From the NCBI GenBank assembly GCA_965602035.1, contig OZ271919.1, positions 310,001-374,000 of the forward strand: a stretch of DNA of 64,000 bases. Direction: 5' to 3'. A program made the translations under genes and the position numbers. Origin of the DNA: Natronospirillum sp965602035 (lineage in GTDB: Bacteria > Pseudomonadota > Gammaproteobacteria > Pseudomonadales > Natronospirillaceae). Shown piece by piece: positions 35,586 through 43,343 of this stretch. The number at the start of each line of letters is the position of its first letter. The first letter of the stretch is position 1. The notes beneath the pieces are model-generated. The model was not told where the DNA came from and made no database searches. It was given only the letters and a program-made list of their open reading frames with translations.

Positions 35586-35984
35586 ATGGCAAATTCAATT
35601 GACAGGGCTCCTATGGGGTCCGGCCAGCGCGCTCAAGCACCTGTCGGAGATAGCAGTCGCAGAGGAGTTGACTTAAGTGCCGGCAAGATGTCGCCGGTGG
35701 CCGCTCAGGAAGCGGCAAGGTCCAACCCGGTTGGGACCGTCGGAACCGAGAAGCGTGAGGTAGCAAACCTGGATGAGGCAGTGGCCAGAATCCAGGACTA
35801 CGTGCAGAACAGTGAGCGATCACTCGACTTCAGGCTGGATGAAGCAACAGGAATCACGGTGGTATCTGTCTATGACAAGTCCACCAACGAGCTGATCCGG
35901 CAGATTCCCAGTGAAGAAGCAGTGAGTCTGGCCCAGAAATTGAATCAGGAGGAACCGTTGAGTTTATTCAGAGCACAGGTGTAA
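35586..35984 (+). CDS. flaG: Flagellar protein FlaG
   Basis: This 132-residue protein is of the FlaG family. The C-terminal 75 residues are conserved, with VARIQDYVQNSERSLDFRLDE, ITVVSVYDKSTNELIRQIPSEE and then AVSLAQKLN. The N-terminal 55 residues are disordered and variable. FlaG influences polar filament length and lies between flagellin and fliD in many polar flagellates, as here. ATG 35586 has only a weak SD (GAGGG at 35573). It is followed by an inverted REP pair that could separate it from fliD transcription. Confidence 0.88.
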   Translation: MANSIDRAPMGSGQRAQAPVGDSSRRGVDLSAGKMSPVAAQEAARSNPVGTVGTEKREVANLDEAVARIQDYVQNSERSLDFRLDEATGITVVSVYDKSTNELIRQIPSEEAVSLAQKLNQEEPLSLFRAQV

Positions 35985-36031
35985 TCGCGGCGTTCCGCCG
36001 CTCCTACTGTAGGAGCGTCCGAAGGGCGCGA
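35985..36031. repeat. REP-like inverted pair between flaG and fliD
   Basis: A minus copy (35985-36007, TCGCGGCG...CTCCTAC) abuts a plus copy (36009-36031, GTAGGAGC...GCGA), with one base between them. Head-to-head pairing would give a long hairpin just after the flaG stop. Confidence 0.85.
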
Positions 36032-36044
36032 TTTCCCAGCCATA

Positions 36045-36066
36045 AAATGTGACACAGTTCACATTT
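36045..36066. promoter_or_regulatory. CRP/Vfr operator upstream of fliD
   Basis: TGTGA-CACAGT-TCACA (36048-36063) is a perfect match to the CRP consensus TGTGA-N6-TCACA, and the palindrome extends to AAATGTGA/TCACATTT. The centre (36055.5) is about 62-72 bp upstream of the start expected from the sigma-28 promoter at 36091-36117, which is a class I-type spacing. A Crp/Vfr protein is encoded at 60502-61191. Confidence 0.85.
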
Positions 36067-36085
36067 ACAGTACGCTGAATGAACT

Positions 36086-36133
36086 GGGCATAAAGTGATC
36101 AGCCACCCGGCCGATACACTTTATGCCCTTTTT
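36086..36133 (+). terminator. Perfect 12-bp stem-loop with T-tract in the fliD 5' region
   Basis: GGGCATAAAGTG (36086-36097) pairs perfectly with CACTTTATGCCC (36117-36128), with a 19-base loop and five T residues after it. In transcripts reading through from flaG this should act as an intrinsic terminator. Transcripts that start at the overlapping sigma-28 promoter begin beyond the 5' arm and so escape it. Confidence 0.65.
36091..36117 (+). promoter_or_regulatory. Sigma-28 (FliA) promoter for fliD
   Basis: TAAAGTGA (36091-36098), an 11-base spacer, then GCCGATAC (36110-36117) match the FliA consensus TAAAGTTT-N11-GCCGATAA at six of eight and seven of eight positions. The predicted start lies about 35-40 bp before the fliD ATG. 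The -35 and -10 elements overlap the two arms and the loop of the stem at 36086-36128. Confidence 0.85.
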
Positions 36134-36162
36134 CTCGTTGTGCGTCAGGAGCGTCAAGCACT

Positions 36163-39100
36163 ATGGCCAGTATTCAGTCACTGGGTGTCGGATCCGGATT
36201 GCTCACCACCGAACTGGTGGATGACATCATTGCGGCCGAGCGTGAAGCCACGGATCTGCGCCTTGATCGGCGCGAGGCTGAAGTTGACGCGGAAATATCG
36301 GCGTATGGTGAAGTACAGAGCGCTGTTGGCGCCCTTCAGACCGCCTCGCGTCAGTTGGCTGACGCTAACAGCATTCGCGAGGCAACGGCTACCTCTTCCA
36401 ACAGTGACTGGGCAACCGCCACCACCAACCAGTTGGCGGAAACCGGCAACTACGCGCTGCGCATCAATAATATTGCTGAAGCCCAGACGTTGGCATCGCA
36501 GCGTTATAACGCGACCACTGACACGGTTGGCACGGGCACGCTGACATTCCGTTTCGGTGGCTTTGAATACGACGGCAGCGACAATATCACCGGGTTCAAC
36601 CAGAACGAGGATGCCAACGAGTTCACCGTTGATATTACCTCGGGCAACAACACACTGACGGGCATTCGTGATGCCATCAATGATGCCAACGAAGGCGTTC
36701 AGGCGTCGCTGGTCAACGATGGTCAGGGTTACCGTCTGCTGATCACGTCGGAAAAAACCGGTGAGCAGAACGCCGTGGAAATAACGGCCACGGGCGATGC
36801 CGGGCTCCAGGCACTGGCCTACAATCAGGCGCAGAATGATGACAACGCGAACATGGCGCTGACCCAGAAAGCCATGGATGCGGATCTGTTTGTGAATGGC
36901 CTCCAGATCACTTCCGCCTTAAACCAACTCACGGAAGTGGCGCGTGGCACCACGATCAACCTCAAGGAGGCCACTAACGGGAGCACCGTCAATATCTCCG
37001 TTACCCGTGATTCCAGCAAAGTTGTTGAACGGGTCCAGGGCTTTATTGATTCCTACAACGAATTCAAGGATCTGTACGACGAGTACACCCGATTCAACGC
37101 AGATACCGGGGAGTCCGGTATATTGCTCGGTGACTCTGCCCTGCGGCAGGTACAGAGCCAGGTGCGGCGATCGCTCGGCCAATTGGTCGATGGCCTGGAT
37201 AACAGCTCTTTTCGCACCCTCGCCGACATCGGCATCTTTACCGACCGCAGCGACGACTTCAAGCTGGCACTCAACACGGAAAAACTGACAGCGGCGTTCA
37301 ACGAGTCCATCAACGATTTCACGGGTCTGTTTGCCGAACGCACTGATGCCACTGATTCGCTGATCAACGTGATCACCAAGACCCGGAATACCGAACCGGG
37401 CAGTTATGCGGTGAATATCGAACAGTTGGCCACGCAGGGTACGTTTGAGGGCAAATCCGCGTCACCGCTGGATTTCGCAGGAGCGGTCACCATTGGCGGT
37501 GGTAATGACGAATTTCGCATGAACCTGGATGGCACCACGGCAACGGTGCGTCTGGAACAGGGTGACTACGCCTCGGGCGATGACCTGGCACTAATGATCC
37601 AGAACAGCATCAACAACACCGAAGCCTTTCAGGACCGTGGCCGCAGTGTCACTGTCAACTTTGACGCGGACAATCAGAGCTTCAATATCACGTCTTCGCG
37701 TTACGGCAGTGCCAGCCAGGTATCCTTTGTATCCATGGATCCCACGGTGGCCAATACGCTGGGATTCACTCTCCCGGGGCAGGGCAGTGTAACCGGTCAG
37801 TCGTTCAGCAATCTGGGCGAGAAGGCATTCGGTGCGACGACCAGTCCGGCGAGCAAAGAGGTATTCGCGGACGATGCGTTCGACCTGAGTGCGAATCCCG
37901 TCAGCTTCGATCTGACGGTCTCGGGTGTCGGAGCAGAGGACGGCACCTACAGTTTCACTCTGGATGAAGATCTGTCCGACCAGTTCGATAACGACGGCAA
38001 TGTCACCACAGACCGGGATCGCGAGGATATGCTGTCGTACATCAACTCCGAGCTCACAGCGCAAGGCCTGGGTGGCGTTGTGTCGGCAAGCTTCAACAGC
38101 AGCAATCGTCTTGTGTTTTCGACCTCTCCAGAGGCGGGTTCCCAGTCACTTGAGCTGAGTAATGTGGTGGCGGCCAATGAAGACCGATTCGGCCTGGCGG
38201 ATGCGGCGGGAACGGCCACTTCCGGCGTCGACATCGCGGCCAATACAGAATTCCAGATTGGCTTTTCAAACCGCTACGGTGAAGGGGCATCCGGCGCCAT
38301 TACCGTGCCCGCCGGCACCTATGAAACATCCGCCGACCTGGCTGCGGCCATTCAGACCGCGATCAACAATGACGCGACAGTTCAGGCTTCTGCCGTTGGC
38401 GCCAAGACCCTGTCGGGAAGCCGACCCATTGGCGATACCATCGATTTCAGCTCACGCGCCTCCGGCTTCCAGTTTGACTACAACGGCAACACGCTGGATG
38501 TACGTGTGGACAGCAATGCCGGCAGCGATGTGAACGGAGACGGGAACATCGACAACCTGGACAATATCCAGGCCGCGATCAATACCGAACTGACCGCCGC
38601 TGGCCTGAACGCCAACGATGTGGTCGCCGACATTGAGAACGGGGGCCTGATTCTGCAGACCGTCGCCACGGGCAGTTCGGAATCGCTCAATGTGCTGTCG
38701 GACGGGCAGGGCGATGTGACCACCGCGGCCAACCAGCTCACCGGTGGCGTCGATTTCTCGGCTGACCCCGGCGCTTTCTCCCTCCGGGTGGATGGTATTG
38801 ATATTGATGTGGCACTGGATCAGGACCTGAGTGGTGCATCGCAGGAAGACACACTGGCTTACATCCAGCAGCAACTGGATGAAGGCCTGGTTGGCGCAGG
38901 CGGTGGCGGTGAGTTCCAGGCCGGTGATGTGGTGGCGAAGCTGAACGCCAACGACGAACTGTATTTTGAAACCCGCTCGAAGAATGGTGAGAAGACCAGC
39001 GCCACGTTCGGAGCGCTCGCGTCCATAGAAGTCACTAATGTGAGTGGCTCTGCGGATACGGACCTGGGTATTGCCGTTGGCGGGCCGAACCTCGCCGGTG

Positions 39101-40107
39101 AAGATGCGTTTGGCCTGGAGAGCGGCAAGGTTTTCGGGTTCGACGCTCAGACCACAGTTTCCTACAACGAGACGGACGATGGCCGTGGCTCGTTTACCGT
39201 AGCGTTCGACAACAGCACCCGCGTTGAATTTACAGCTGTATCGCAGACTGCCGCGTCTCAGCTGGGTTTTACACTCCCCGACGGCACTGAAACCCAGGTG
39301 GAAACCGGTCAGGATGTGGCAGGCACTATCAATGGCGTAAAAGCCAATGGGCGGGGCCAGGTTCTGACAGCGGGCAGCGGCACGGAAGCGGCGACCAATG
39401 GCTATATTCTGGGCTCTGAAGGATTTGACTGGTCACAGGCGGTCGAGCTGGACGGCAATACGAATTCGTTTCAGGTGACGGTAGACGGTACTCAGTCCGG
39501 TACGATTGAACTCGAGGAAACGGTTTATGCCAGTGGCTCGGCGCTGGCCCAGGAAATGACCCGCAAGATCAACGCGGACACAAACATCGCGTCTGCGCTG
39601 AAGTCAGTGGAAGTGCAGTTTGACCCCGAAACGAATCGTTTCGGTATCTTTTCGAGTAGTACGGGCGAGGATTCAAAAGTCCGGTTGAACAGTATCGACG
39701 GCGCCCTGTCAAATATCACAGGTCTGTCGACTACCTCCGAAGTAGTTGATGGCAAGGCCGCAACCGGCGAACCGAACCCCGCCGAGGGATTTCAGATTCG
39801 GGTGCTGGGTGGCCAGACGGGTAGCCGAGGCAACCTGAATTATATAGAAGGCGTCTTCAGTCAGCTTGAGAGTCTTTTCTCGGAAATGCTGGCGTCGGAT
39901 GGCACGATCACGACGCGCCTGGATCGTCTTGATCAGGAGCTGCAATCGGTGAACGAACAGCGCACTGACCTGGATCGACGCATGGCCGCGCAGGAAGCGC
40001 GCCTGCGGTCGCAGTTCGCGTTCAATGACCGGATTATCTCGCAGTTGCAGAATACGGAAGATTTTCTGACGCAGCAGTTCGAGGCCATGAACGCCTCCAA
40101 CGATTAA
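36163..40107 (+). CDS. fliD: Giant flagellar hook-associated protein 2 / filament cap FliD (1314 aa)
   Basis: FliD forms the cap that folds and inserts flagellin at the filament tip. The N-terminal FliD_N region (residues 1-110, SIQSLGVGSGLLTTELVDD) and the C-terminal coiled-coil region are conserved. The latter spans about 1220-1314, with RGNLNYIEGVFSQLESLFSEML and RMAAQEARLRSQFAFNDRI. Most FliD proteins have 450-700 residues. This one carries roughly 700 extra, made of repeated beta-rich modules with the hook-IN flavour, e.g. NALTGIRDAIN-like segments and repeated ANTLGFTLPG/ASQLGFTLPD phrases. The size increase parallels that of the flagellin next door. ATG 36163 follows CAGGAG with good spacing. 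No fliS follows. Confidence 0.93.
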   Translation: MASIQSLGVGSGLLTTELVDDIIAAEREATDLRLDRREAEVDAEISAYGEVQSAVGALQTASRQLADANSIREATATSSNSDWATATTNQLAETGNYALRINNIAEAQTLASQRYNATTDTVGTGTLTFRFGGFEYDGSDNITGFNQNEDANEFTVDITSGNNTLTGIRDAINDANEGVQASLVNDGQGYRLLITSEKTGEQNAVEITATGDAGLQALAYNQAQNDDNANMALTQKAMDADLFVNGLQITSALNQLTEVARGTTINLKEATNGSTVNISVTRDSSKVVERVQGFIDSYNEFKDLYDEYTRFNADTGESGILLGDSALRQVQSQVRRSLGQLVDGLDNSSFRTLADIGIFTDRSDDFKLALNTEKLTAAFNESINDFTGLFAERTDATDSLINVITKTRNTEPGSYAVNIEQLATQGTFEGKSASPLDFAGAVTIGGGNDEFRMNLDGTTATVRLEQGDYASGDDLALMIQNSINNTEAFQDRGRSVTVNFDADNQSFNITSSRYGSASQVSFVSMDPTVANTLGFTLPGQGSVTGQSFSNLGEKAFGATTSPASKEVFADDAFDLSANPVSFDLTVSGVGAEDGTYSFTLDEDLSDQFDNDGNVTTDRDREDMLSYINSELTAQGLGGVVSASFNSSNRLVFSTSPEAGSQSLELSNVVAANEDRFGLADAAGTATSGVDIAANTEFQIGFSNRYGEGASGAITVPAGTYETSADLAAAIQTAINNDATVQASAVGAKTLSGSRPIGDTIDFSSRASGFQFDYNGNTLDVRVDSNAGSDVNGDGNIDNLDNIQAAINTELTAAGLNANDVVADIENGGLILQTVATGSSESLNVLSDGQGDVTTAANQLTGGVDFSADPGAFSLRVDGIDIDVALDQDLSGASQEDTLAYIQQQLDEGLVGAGGGGEFQAGDVVAKLNANDELYFETRSKNGEKTSATFGALASIEVTNVSGSADTDLGIAVGGPNLAGEDAFGLESGKVFGFDAQTTVSYNETDDGRGSFTVAFDNSTRVEFTAVSQTAASQLGFTLPDGTETQVETGQDVAGTINGVKANGRGQVLTAGSGTEAATNGYILGSEGFDWSQAVELDGNTNSFQVTVDGTQSGTIELEETVYASGSALAQEMTRKINADTNIASALKSVEVQFDPETNRFGIFSSSTGEDSKVRLNSIDGALSNITGLSTTSEVVDGKAATGEPNPAEGFQIRVLGGQTGSRGNLNYIEGVFSQLESLFSEMLASDGTITTRLDRLDQELQSVNEQRTDLDRRMAAQEARLRSQFAFNDRIISQLQNTEDFLTQQFEAMNASND

Positions 40108-40173
40108 TCGCACGGTCAATCAATCGCGTCCAAGACGCCGTGTAACGGGACGCTCCTTGTATGTTTATCCCCA

Positions 40174-40271
40174 CGAAAGGTTAACTCCCTTTCGTTCAGG
40201 CCGAGGGTGAGCCTGAACGCTCCCGGAGGTGCCGTCGGGCAACCTCGACTGTAGATGAGCCACCCTCGGCC
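40174..40271 (+). ncRNA. Candidate IS110 bridge/seek RNA core (structured, with pseudoknot)
   Basis: Hairpin 1 is CGAAAGG (40174-40180) with CCTTTCG (40188-40194). Hairpin 2 is TTCAGGC (40195-40201) with GCCTGAA (40211-40217). Hairpin 3 is GAGGT-GCC (40226-40233) with GGC-A-ACCTC (40238-40246). The loop of hairpin 2, CGAGGGTG (40202-40209), is perfectly complementary to CACCCTCG (40261-40268), giving a pseudoknot. IS110-type transposons encode a guide RNA in the non-coding DNA beside the transposase, and this is the only such region here. RNA limits and the target/donor loops are not assigned. Confidence 0.55.
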
Positions 40272-40513
40272 GGTTTCAGGTTCCATCGCTTCTGGTAGAT
40301 TATCAGCGTGTCTTCGGAGAGGCCGCTGCTCCCGGAAGCAGCCCACTGGGCTGACTTCGCTTGTAGAGGGGCTCCCTGCCTCCTTGCTCATGTCGAAGAG
40401 TATCCGGAAGCCGATTCGCATCGGACTTCGCATCACAAGGTCGACACAGCATCAAGTACGAGGTCAGGGAACCGAAGGCTATTGTGCAGAATCTGCTACG
40501 AGGAGTCCAAACC

Positions 40514-41512
40514 ATGGCCTGTTTCGCCGGTATCGACGTGTCCGCCAAAACCTTCGACCTAGTGATCCGTCGTGATGACAAAAACGGGAAACCCGGGACG
40601 TTTGACCAGACGCCCGAGGGCTTCAAGTCGGCCGCCAAGATACTGAAGAAAAAGGCCGTAGAGCGGGTGGTGATCGAATCCACCGGAGTCTACTACCTGG
40701 ATCTTGCTGTAGCGCTGGCCGATGCCGGACTCCCCGTGAGTGTGGTAAACCCACGCATGACCAAACACTTCGCGGATGCCCTGCACGAGCAGACCAAGAC
40801 GGATGCCCGGGATGCGGCCATGCTGGCCGAATACGGGCAGCGCATGACACCGCGTCTGTGGACGCCTCCGGATCAATCGCTGATGGCATTGCGGGATGTA
40901 GGCCGTCAGATCAACCGGCTGGTGCATGCCCGCACACAGGCCAAGAACCGGCTGCACGCCCTGGGTGCCAAGCAGGGCACGCTGTCACTGCTGGTAGATG
41001 ATGAACGCGAAGGCATCGAACAGCTCGATAAGCGCGTTGAACGCCTTCGTCAGGCCGCTTTGCAACTGATCAGCGAGTCTGAATCCCTCAGTCGTCAGTG
41101 GAATCGGATCCGCCCCATCAAGGGCATCGGCGAGGCCAGTGCAATCGCCATACTCGCTGAACTGGCGGTACTGCCGAGCGACATGAAAGCCAATCAGGTG
41201 GCGCGCTACGCGGGGCTGAGTGTGGTCAACAAACAGTCCGGCACCTCGGTGCGAAGCCCGGGACGCCTCAGTAAAACGGGTAACGCCTATCTGCGTGCCG
41301 CCATGTACATGCCGGCGCTCTGCGCCAGCAACACAAACCCCGTGACCAAGGCGTTCCGGGATAAACTGGTCGACGAGCGCGGCAAGAAACCCATTCAGGC
41401 GACCACCGCTGTCATGCGCAAATACCTGACCGGTATCTGGGCATCACTGCAAACCGATACTCCGTTCGAGGCCGAGCGCCTGTTCAGCGAAAAAACAGTT
41501 GCTCGTGGTTGA
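40514..41512 (+). CDS. IS110-family transposase (DEDD recombinase)
   Basis: This 332-residue transposase has an N-terminal DEDD_Tnp_IS110 RuvC-like domain. The first Asp is in FAGIDVSAKTFDLV, the Glu in VVIESTGVYYLDLA, and the later Asp pair in TKTDARDAAMLAEYG. The C-terminal Transposase_20 domain has IKGIGEASAIAILAEL and ARYAGLSVVNKQSGTSVRS, which holds the conserved serine. It appears intact with no frameshift. I chose ATG 40514 (MACFAGIDVS) with GAGGAG at 40499-40504. An in-frame start at 40484 is less likely. It catalyses RNA-guided recombination of its own element. Confidence 0.95.
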   Translation: MACFAGIDVSAKTFDLVIRRDDKNGKPGTFDQTPEGFKSAAKILKKKAVERVVIESTGVYYLDLAVALADAGLPVSVVNPRMTKHFADALHEQTKTDARDAAMLAEYGQRMTPRLWTPPDQSLMALRDVGRQINRLVHARTQAKNRLHALGAKQGTLSLLVDDEREGIEQLDKRVERLRQAALQLISESESLSRQWNRIRPIKGIGEASAIAILAELAVLPSDMKANQVARYAGLSVVNKQSGTSVRSPGRLSKTGNAYLRAAMYMPALCASNTNPVTKAFRDKLVDERGKKPIQATTAVMRKYLTGIWASLQTDTPFEAERLFSEKTVARG

Positions 41513-41527
41513 CCTCAAACAGAGTAT

Positions 41528-42121
41528 CTACATGCAGGAGCTGCCGGAGGCTGCGATAACCCGGCGAAAGGTGAGGTTAATACGCGGCCCCACCGGCTTC
41601 GCGGTTTTGGGAACACTGTGATCCCAGACTTTCTGCGTGTCTCCTTTCATCACAAATAGATCGCCATGTCCCAGTGGCCATTCATGGCGATTCTGCTTAT
41701 TCTTTTTCTCGCGCAGAACGAAGCGCCGTTCGGCACCCAGTGTGATCGACGCAATCACCGGATTCGGTCCCAGCTCTGATTCGTTGTCGCTGTGCCAGCC
41801 CATGCCGTGCTGCCCGTGCTCGTAATGGTTGCACAGCACGGAGTTGAACAGCGCCTCCAGATCATCACCCAGCCGTTCGGCCAGCACCTTCATGGCGGGG
41901 TGCCAGGGTGTCGGATCAAAGTCCTGGCCTGAGTAGCGGTAGCGGGCGTCCCGATCACCCATCCACACTTGTGAACGCGGCTGCCAGACCCACCGCCCGA
42001 ACAGGTAGATCTGTTCCTGACGCCAGGGCAACTCGCGCTGGAATACGGTCCAGAGCTGATCTGCCTCGCTCGCTGTGAGATACTTCGGCACGAATTGGGA
42101 ATCGGGTACAGGATGCGTCAA
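41528..42121 (-). CDS. alkB: AlkB-like 2-oxoglutarate/Fe(II) dioxygenase (DNA repair demethylase)
   Basis: This protein of about 197 residues is closest to the ALKBH2/3-like bacterial group. Key residues are visible: the GWHSDNESELG motif (Fe-binding H-x-D), the later His in VWDHSVPKT and the 2OG-binding Arg in PRINLTFRR. FNSVLCNHYEHG and the SITLGAERRFVLR strands are typical of the family. It oxidatively removes alkyl groups from 1-meA/3-meC in DNA. I place the start at TTG 42121, preceded by AGAGG. The upstream extension to 42319 lies wholly over the opposite-strand gene at 42121 and does not look like this family. The C-terminus is supplied by a REP-like copy. Confidence 0.85.
   Translation of the reverse strand: MTHPVPDSQFVPKYLTASEADQLWTVFQRELPWRQEQIYLFGRWVWQPRSQVWMGDRDARYRYSGQDFDPTPWHPAMKVLAERLGDDLEALFNSVLCNHYEHGQHGMGWHSDNESELGPNPVIASITLGAERRFVLREKKNKQNRHEWPLGHGDLFVMKGDTQKVWDHSVPKTAKPVGPRINLTFRRVIAASGSSCM
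41534..41556 (+). repeat. REP-like copy at the IS110 right flank, inside the alkB 3' end
   Basis: This plus-oriented copy reads GCAGGAGCTGCCGGAGGCTG then CGA. It encodes the last residues of the AlkB protein (AASGSSCM on the other strand), so the repeat forms the end of that gene. It lies a few bases from the likely IS110 right end. Confidence 0.75.
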
Positions 42122-42459
42122 TGTCAACCTCTGCTGAAACGGCGCGTGACTGGCTGAAACAGGAACAGCCCGGCACGGAACGTGTACAGGAGATGATACA
42201 GAAACTGCAGGACCGAATCGAAAAGGCGCCAGCTGACGATCCGCGGGTTCAGGGGTCCATTGAAGCCCTCGATGTGCTGGAAGCGGCTCTCGATCAGAGC
42301 GAGTCGGGGCAGCCAACATCCTCTCAAACGCAAGGAATGGAGAGCGCGGAACTGGATCTCAGCCCACTTGTTGACCATGCCCACGTGGCAGAGGAACGGC
42401 CGGCCGATGAGAAGCGCGCCGCGTTCGAGGCACTGAAGAAACAACTGGACAGGAAATAA
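42121..42459 (+). CDS. Small helical protein of unknown function (112 aa)
   Basis: This 112-residue, charged, helix-rich protein is not recognised. The N-terminal half (ARDWLKQEQPGTERVQEMIQ and then KLQDRIEKAP) looks like a short coiled coil. The C-terminal third, rich in D, E and K, ends in KKQLDRK. There is no signal peptide, membrane segment or Cys cluster. AGGA (42110-42113) lies seven bases before ATG 42121, supporting translation. Its stop shares a base with the ATG of the thioesterase gene (TAATG, 42457-42461), so it is the first gene of a thioesterase-ubiX operon. The start codon abuts and overlaps by one base the proposed TTG start of alkB on the opposite strand. Confidence 0.7.
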   Translation: MSTSAETARDWLKQEQPGTERVQEMIQKLQDRIEKAPADDPRVQGSIEALDVLEAALDQSESGQPTSSQTQGMESAELDLSPLVDHAHVAEERPADEKRAAFEALKKQLDRK

Positions 42460-43343
42460 TGGCGGAACAGAACGATACAGAAACCGTTGTCGCAGAGCTG
42501 ATTCAACTGCTCAGCCTGGAGCAGGCCGGTGATGCCCACTGGGTGGGCCACAGCAAGGACTTGGGCTACCCACGTGTTTACGGTGGGCAGGTGATTGGCC
42601 AGGGGTTGTCGGCGGCCAGCTACACGGTGGACGGCCGTTTGCCGCACTCATTGCACGCGTATTTTGTGCGGCCGGGCGATGTGCAACTGCCCATCGATTA
42701 CAATGTGGAAGTTGTCCGGGACGGCGGCAGTTTCAGCGTGCGCCGGGTCGTCGCCAGCCAGGCAGACCGGACGATTCTCGTGATGACGGTGTCATTCCAG
42801 GTGCCGGAAGAAGGCCTGGCGTTTGCCAAGTCCATGCCCAGCGTGCCGGGCCCGGAGAACCTCACGAGCGAACTCAAGCACTTCCGTGACCATGCACAGG
42901 AAATCCCGGAACCGAAACGCAGCCAGCTCACGGCCACCCGGCCCATTGAATTCCGCATTGTGGAAAACCAGAACCCGTTTCGCCCGCAGGTGGGTGTGCC
43001 CAAGCGGCATATGTGGATCCGCTCGGCTGCGCCCTTGCCCGATGACCTGAGCGTGCACCGTTCCATGCTGGCCTATATCTCCGACCATGGTTTCCTGCCA
43101 ACGGCTCTGGTGCCTCATGGCCTGTCCATACTCACGCCGGGGTTGCAGGTGGCCAGCCTGGACCATTCCATGTGGTTCCACCGGGATTTCCGTCTCGATG
43201 ACTGGCTGCTCTATGTGGCCGACAGCCCGATCTCATCGGGAGCACGCGGGTTTGTCCGGGGTGAGATATTCAATCGGGCCGGAGAACTGGTGGCCTCAAC
43301 GGCTCAGGAAGGGTTAATGCGACTGCGCGAGACTTCATCATGA
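42459..43343 (+). CDS. tesB: Acyl-CoA thioesterase II (TesB family)
   Basis: This 294-residue double-hotdog thioesterase hydrolyses medium- and long-chain acyl-CoA in the cytoplasm. Family motifs include YGGQVIGQGLSAAS, LHAYFVRPGDVQLPI and RDGGSFSVRRV. The active-site region is VASLDHSMWFHRDFRLDDWL (catalytic Asp), and the final GEIFNRAGELVASTAQEGL carries the catalytic Gln. Length equals the E. coli TesB class. It is coupled at both ends, by TAATG with the upstream small gene and ATGA (43340-43343) with ubiX. Confidence 0.93.
   Translation: MAEQNDTETVVAELIQLLSLEQAGDAHWVGHSKDLGYPRVYGGQVIGQGLSAASYTVDGRLPHSLHAYFVRPGDVQLPIDYNVEVVRDGGSFSVRRVVASQADRTILVMTVSFQVPEEGLAFAKSMPSVPGPENLTSELKHFRDHAQEIPEPKRSQLTATRPIEFRIVENQNPFRPQVGVPKRHMWIRSAAPLPDDLSVHRSMLAYISDHGFLPTALVPHGLSILTPGLQVASLDHSMWFHRDFRLDDWLLYVADSPISSGARGFVRGEIFNRAGELVASTAQEGLMRLRETSS

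Larger units (their letters stand above)
40108..41533 (+). mobile_element. IS110-family insertion sequence (ends approximate)
   Basis: The element comprises the DEDD transposase gene (40514-41512) and its long, highly structured 5' region. IS110 elements lack obvious terminal inverted repeats and usually make no target duplication, so the ends cannot be fixed by eye. The left end should lie between the fliD stop (40107) and about 40170. The right end should lie between 41513 and the REP-like copy at 41534. IS110 elements in several genera insert in or beside REP sequences, and the right flank fits that habit. Confidence 0.75.

Noticed and set aside
42122..42319. N-terminal extension of AlkB to the upstream ATG (263 aa form)
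   Set aside because: The extra 66 residues lack AlkB-family features and lie wholly over the opposite-strand gene at 42121, which has a good SD and is coupled to the thioesterase gene.
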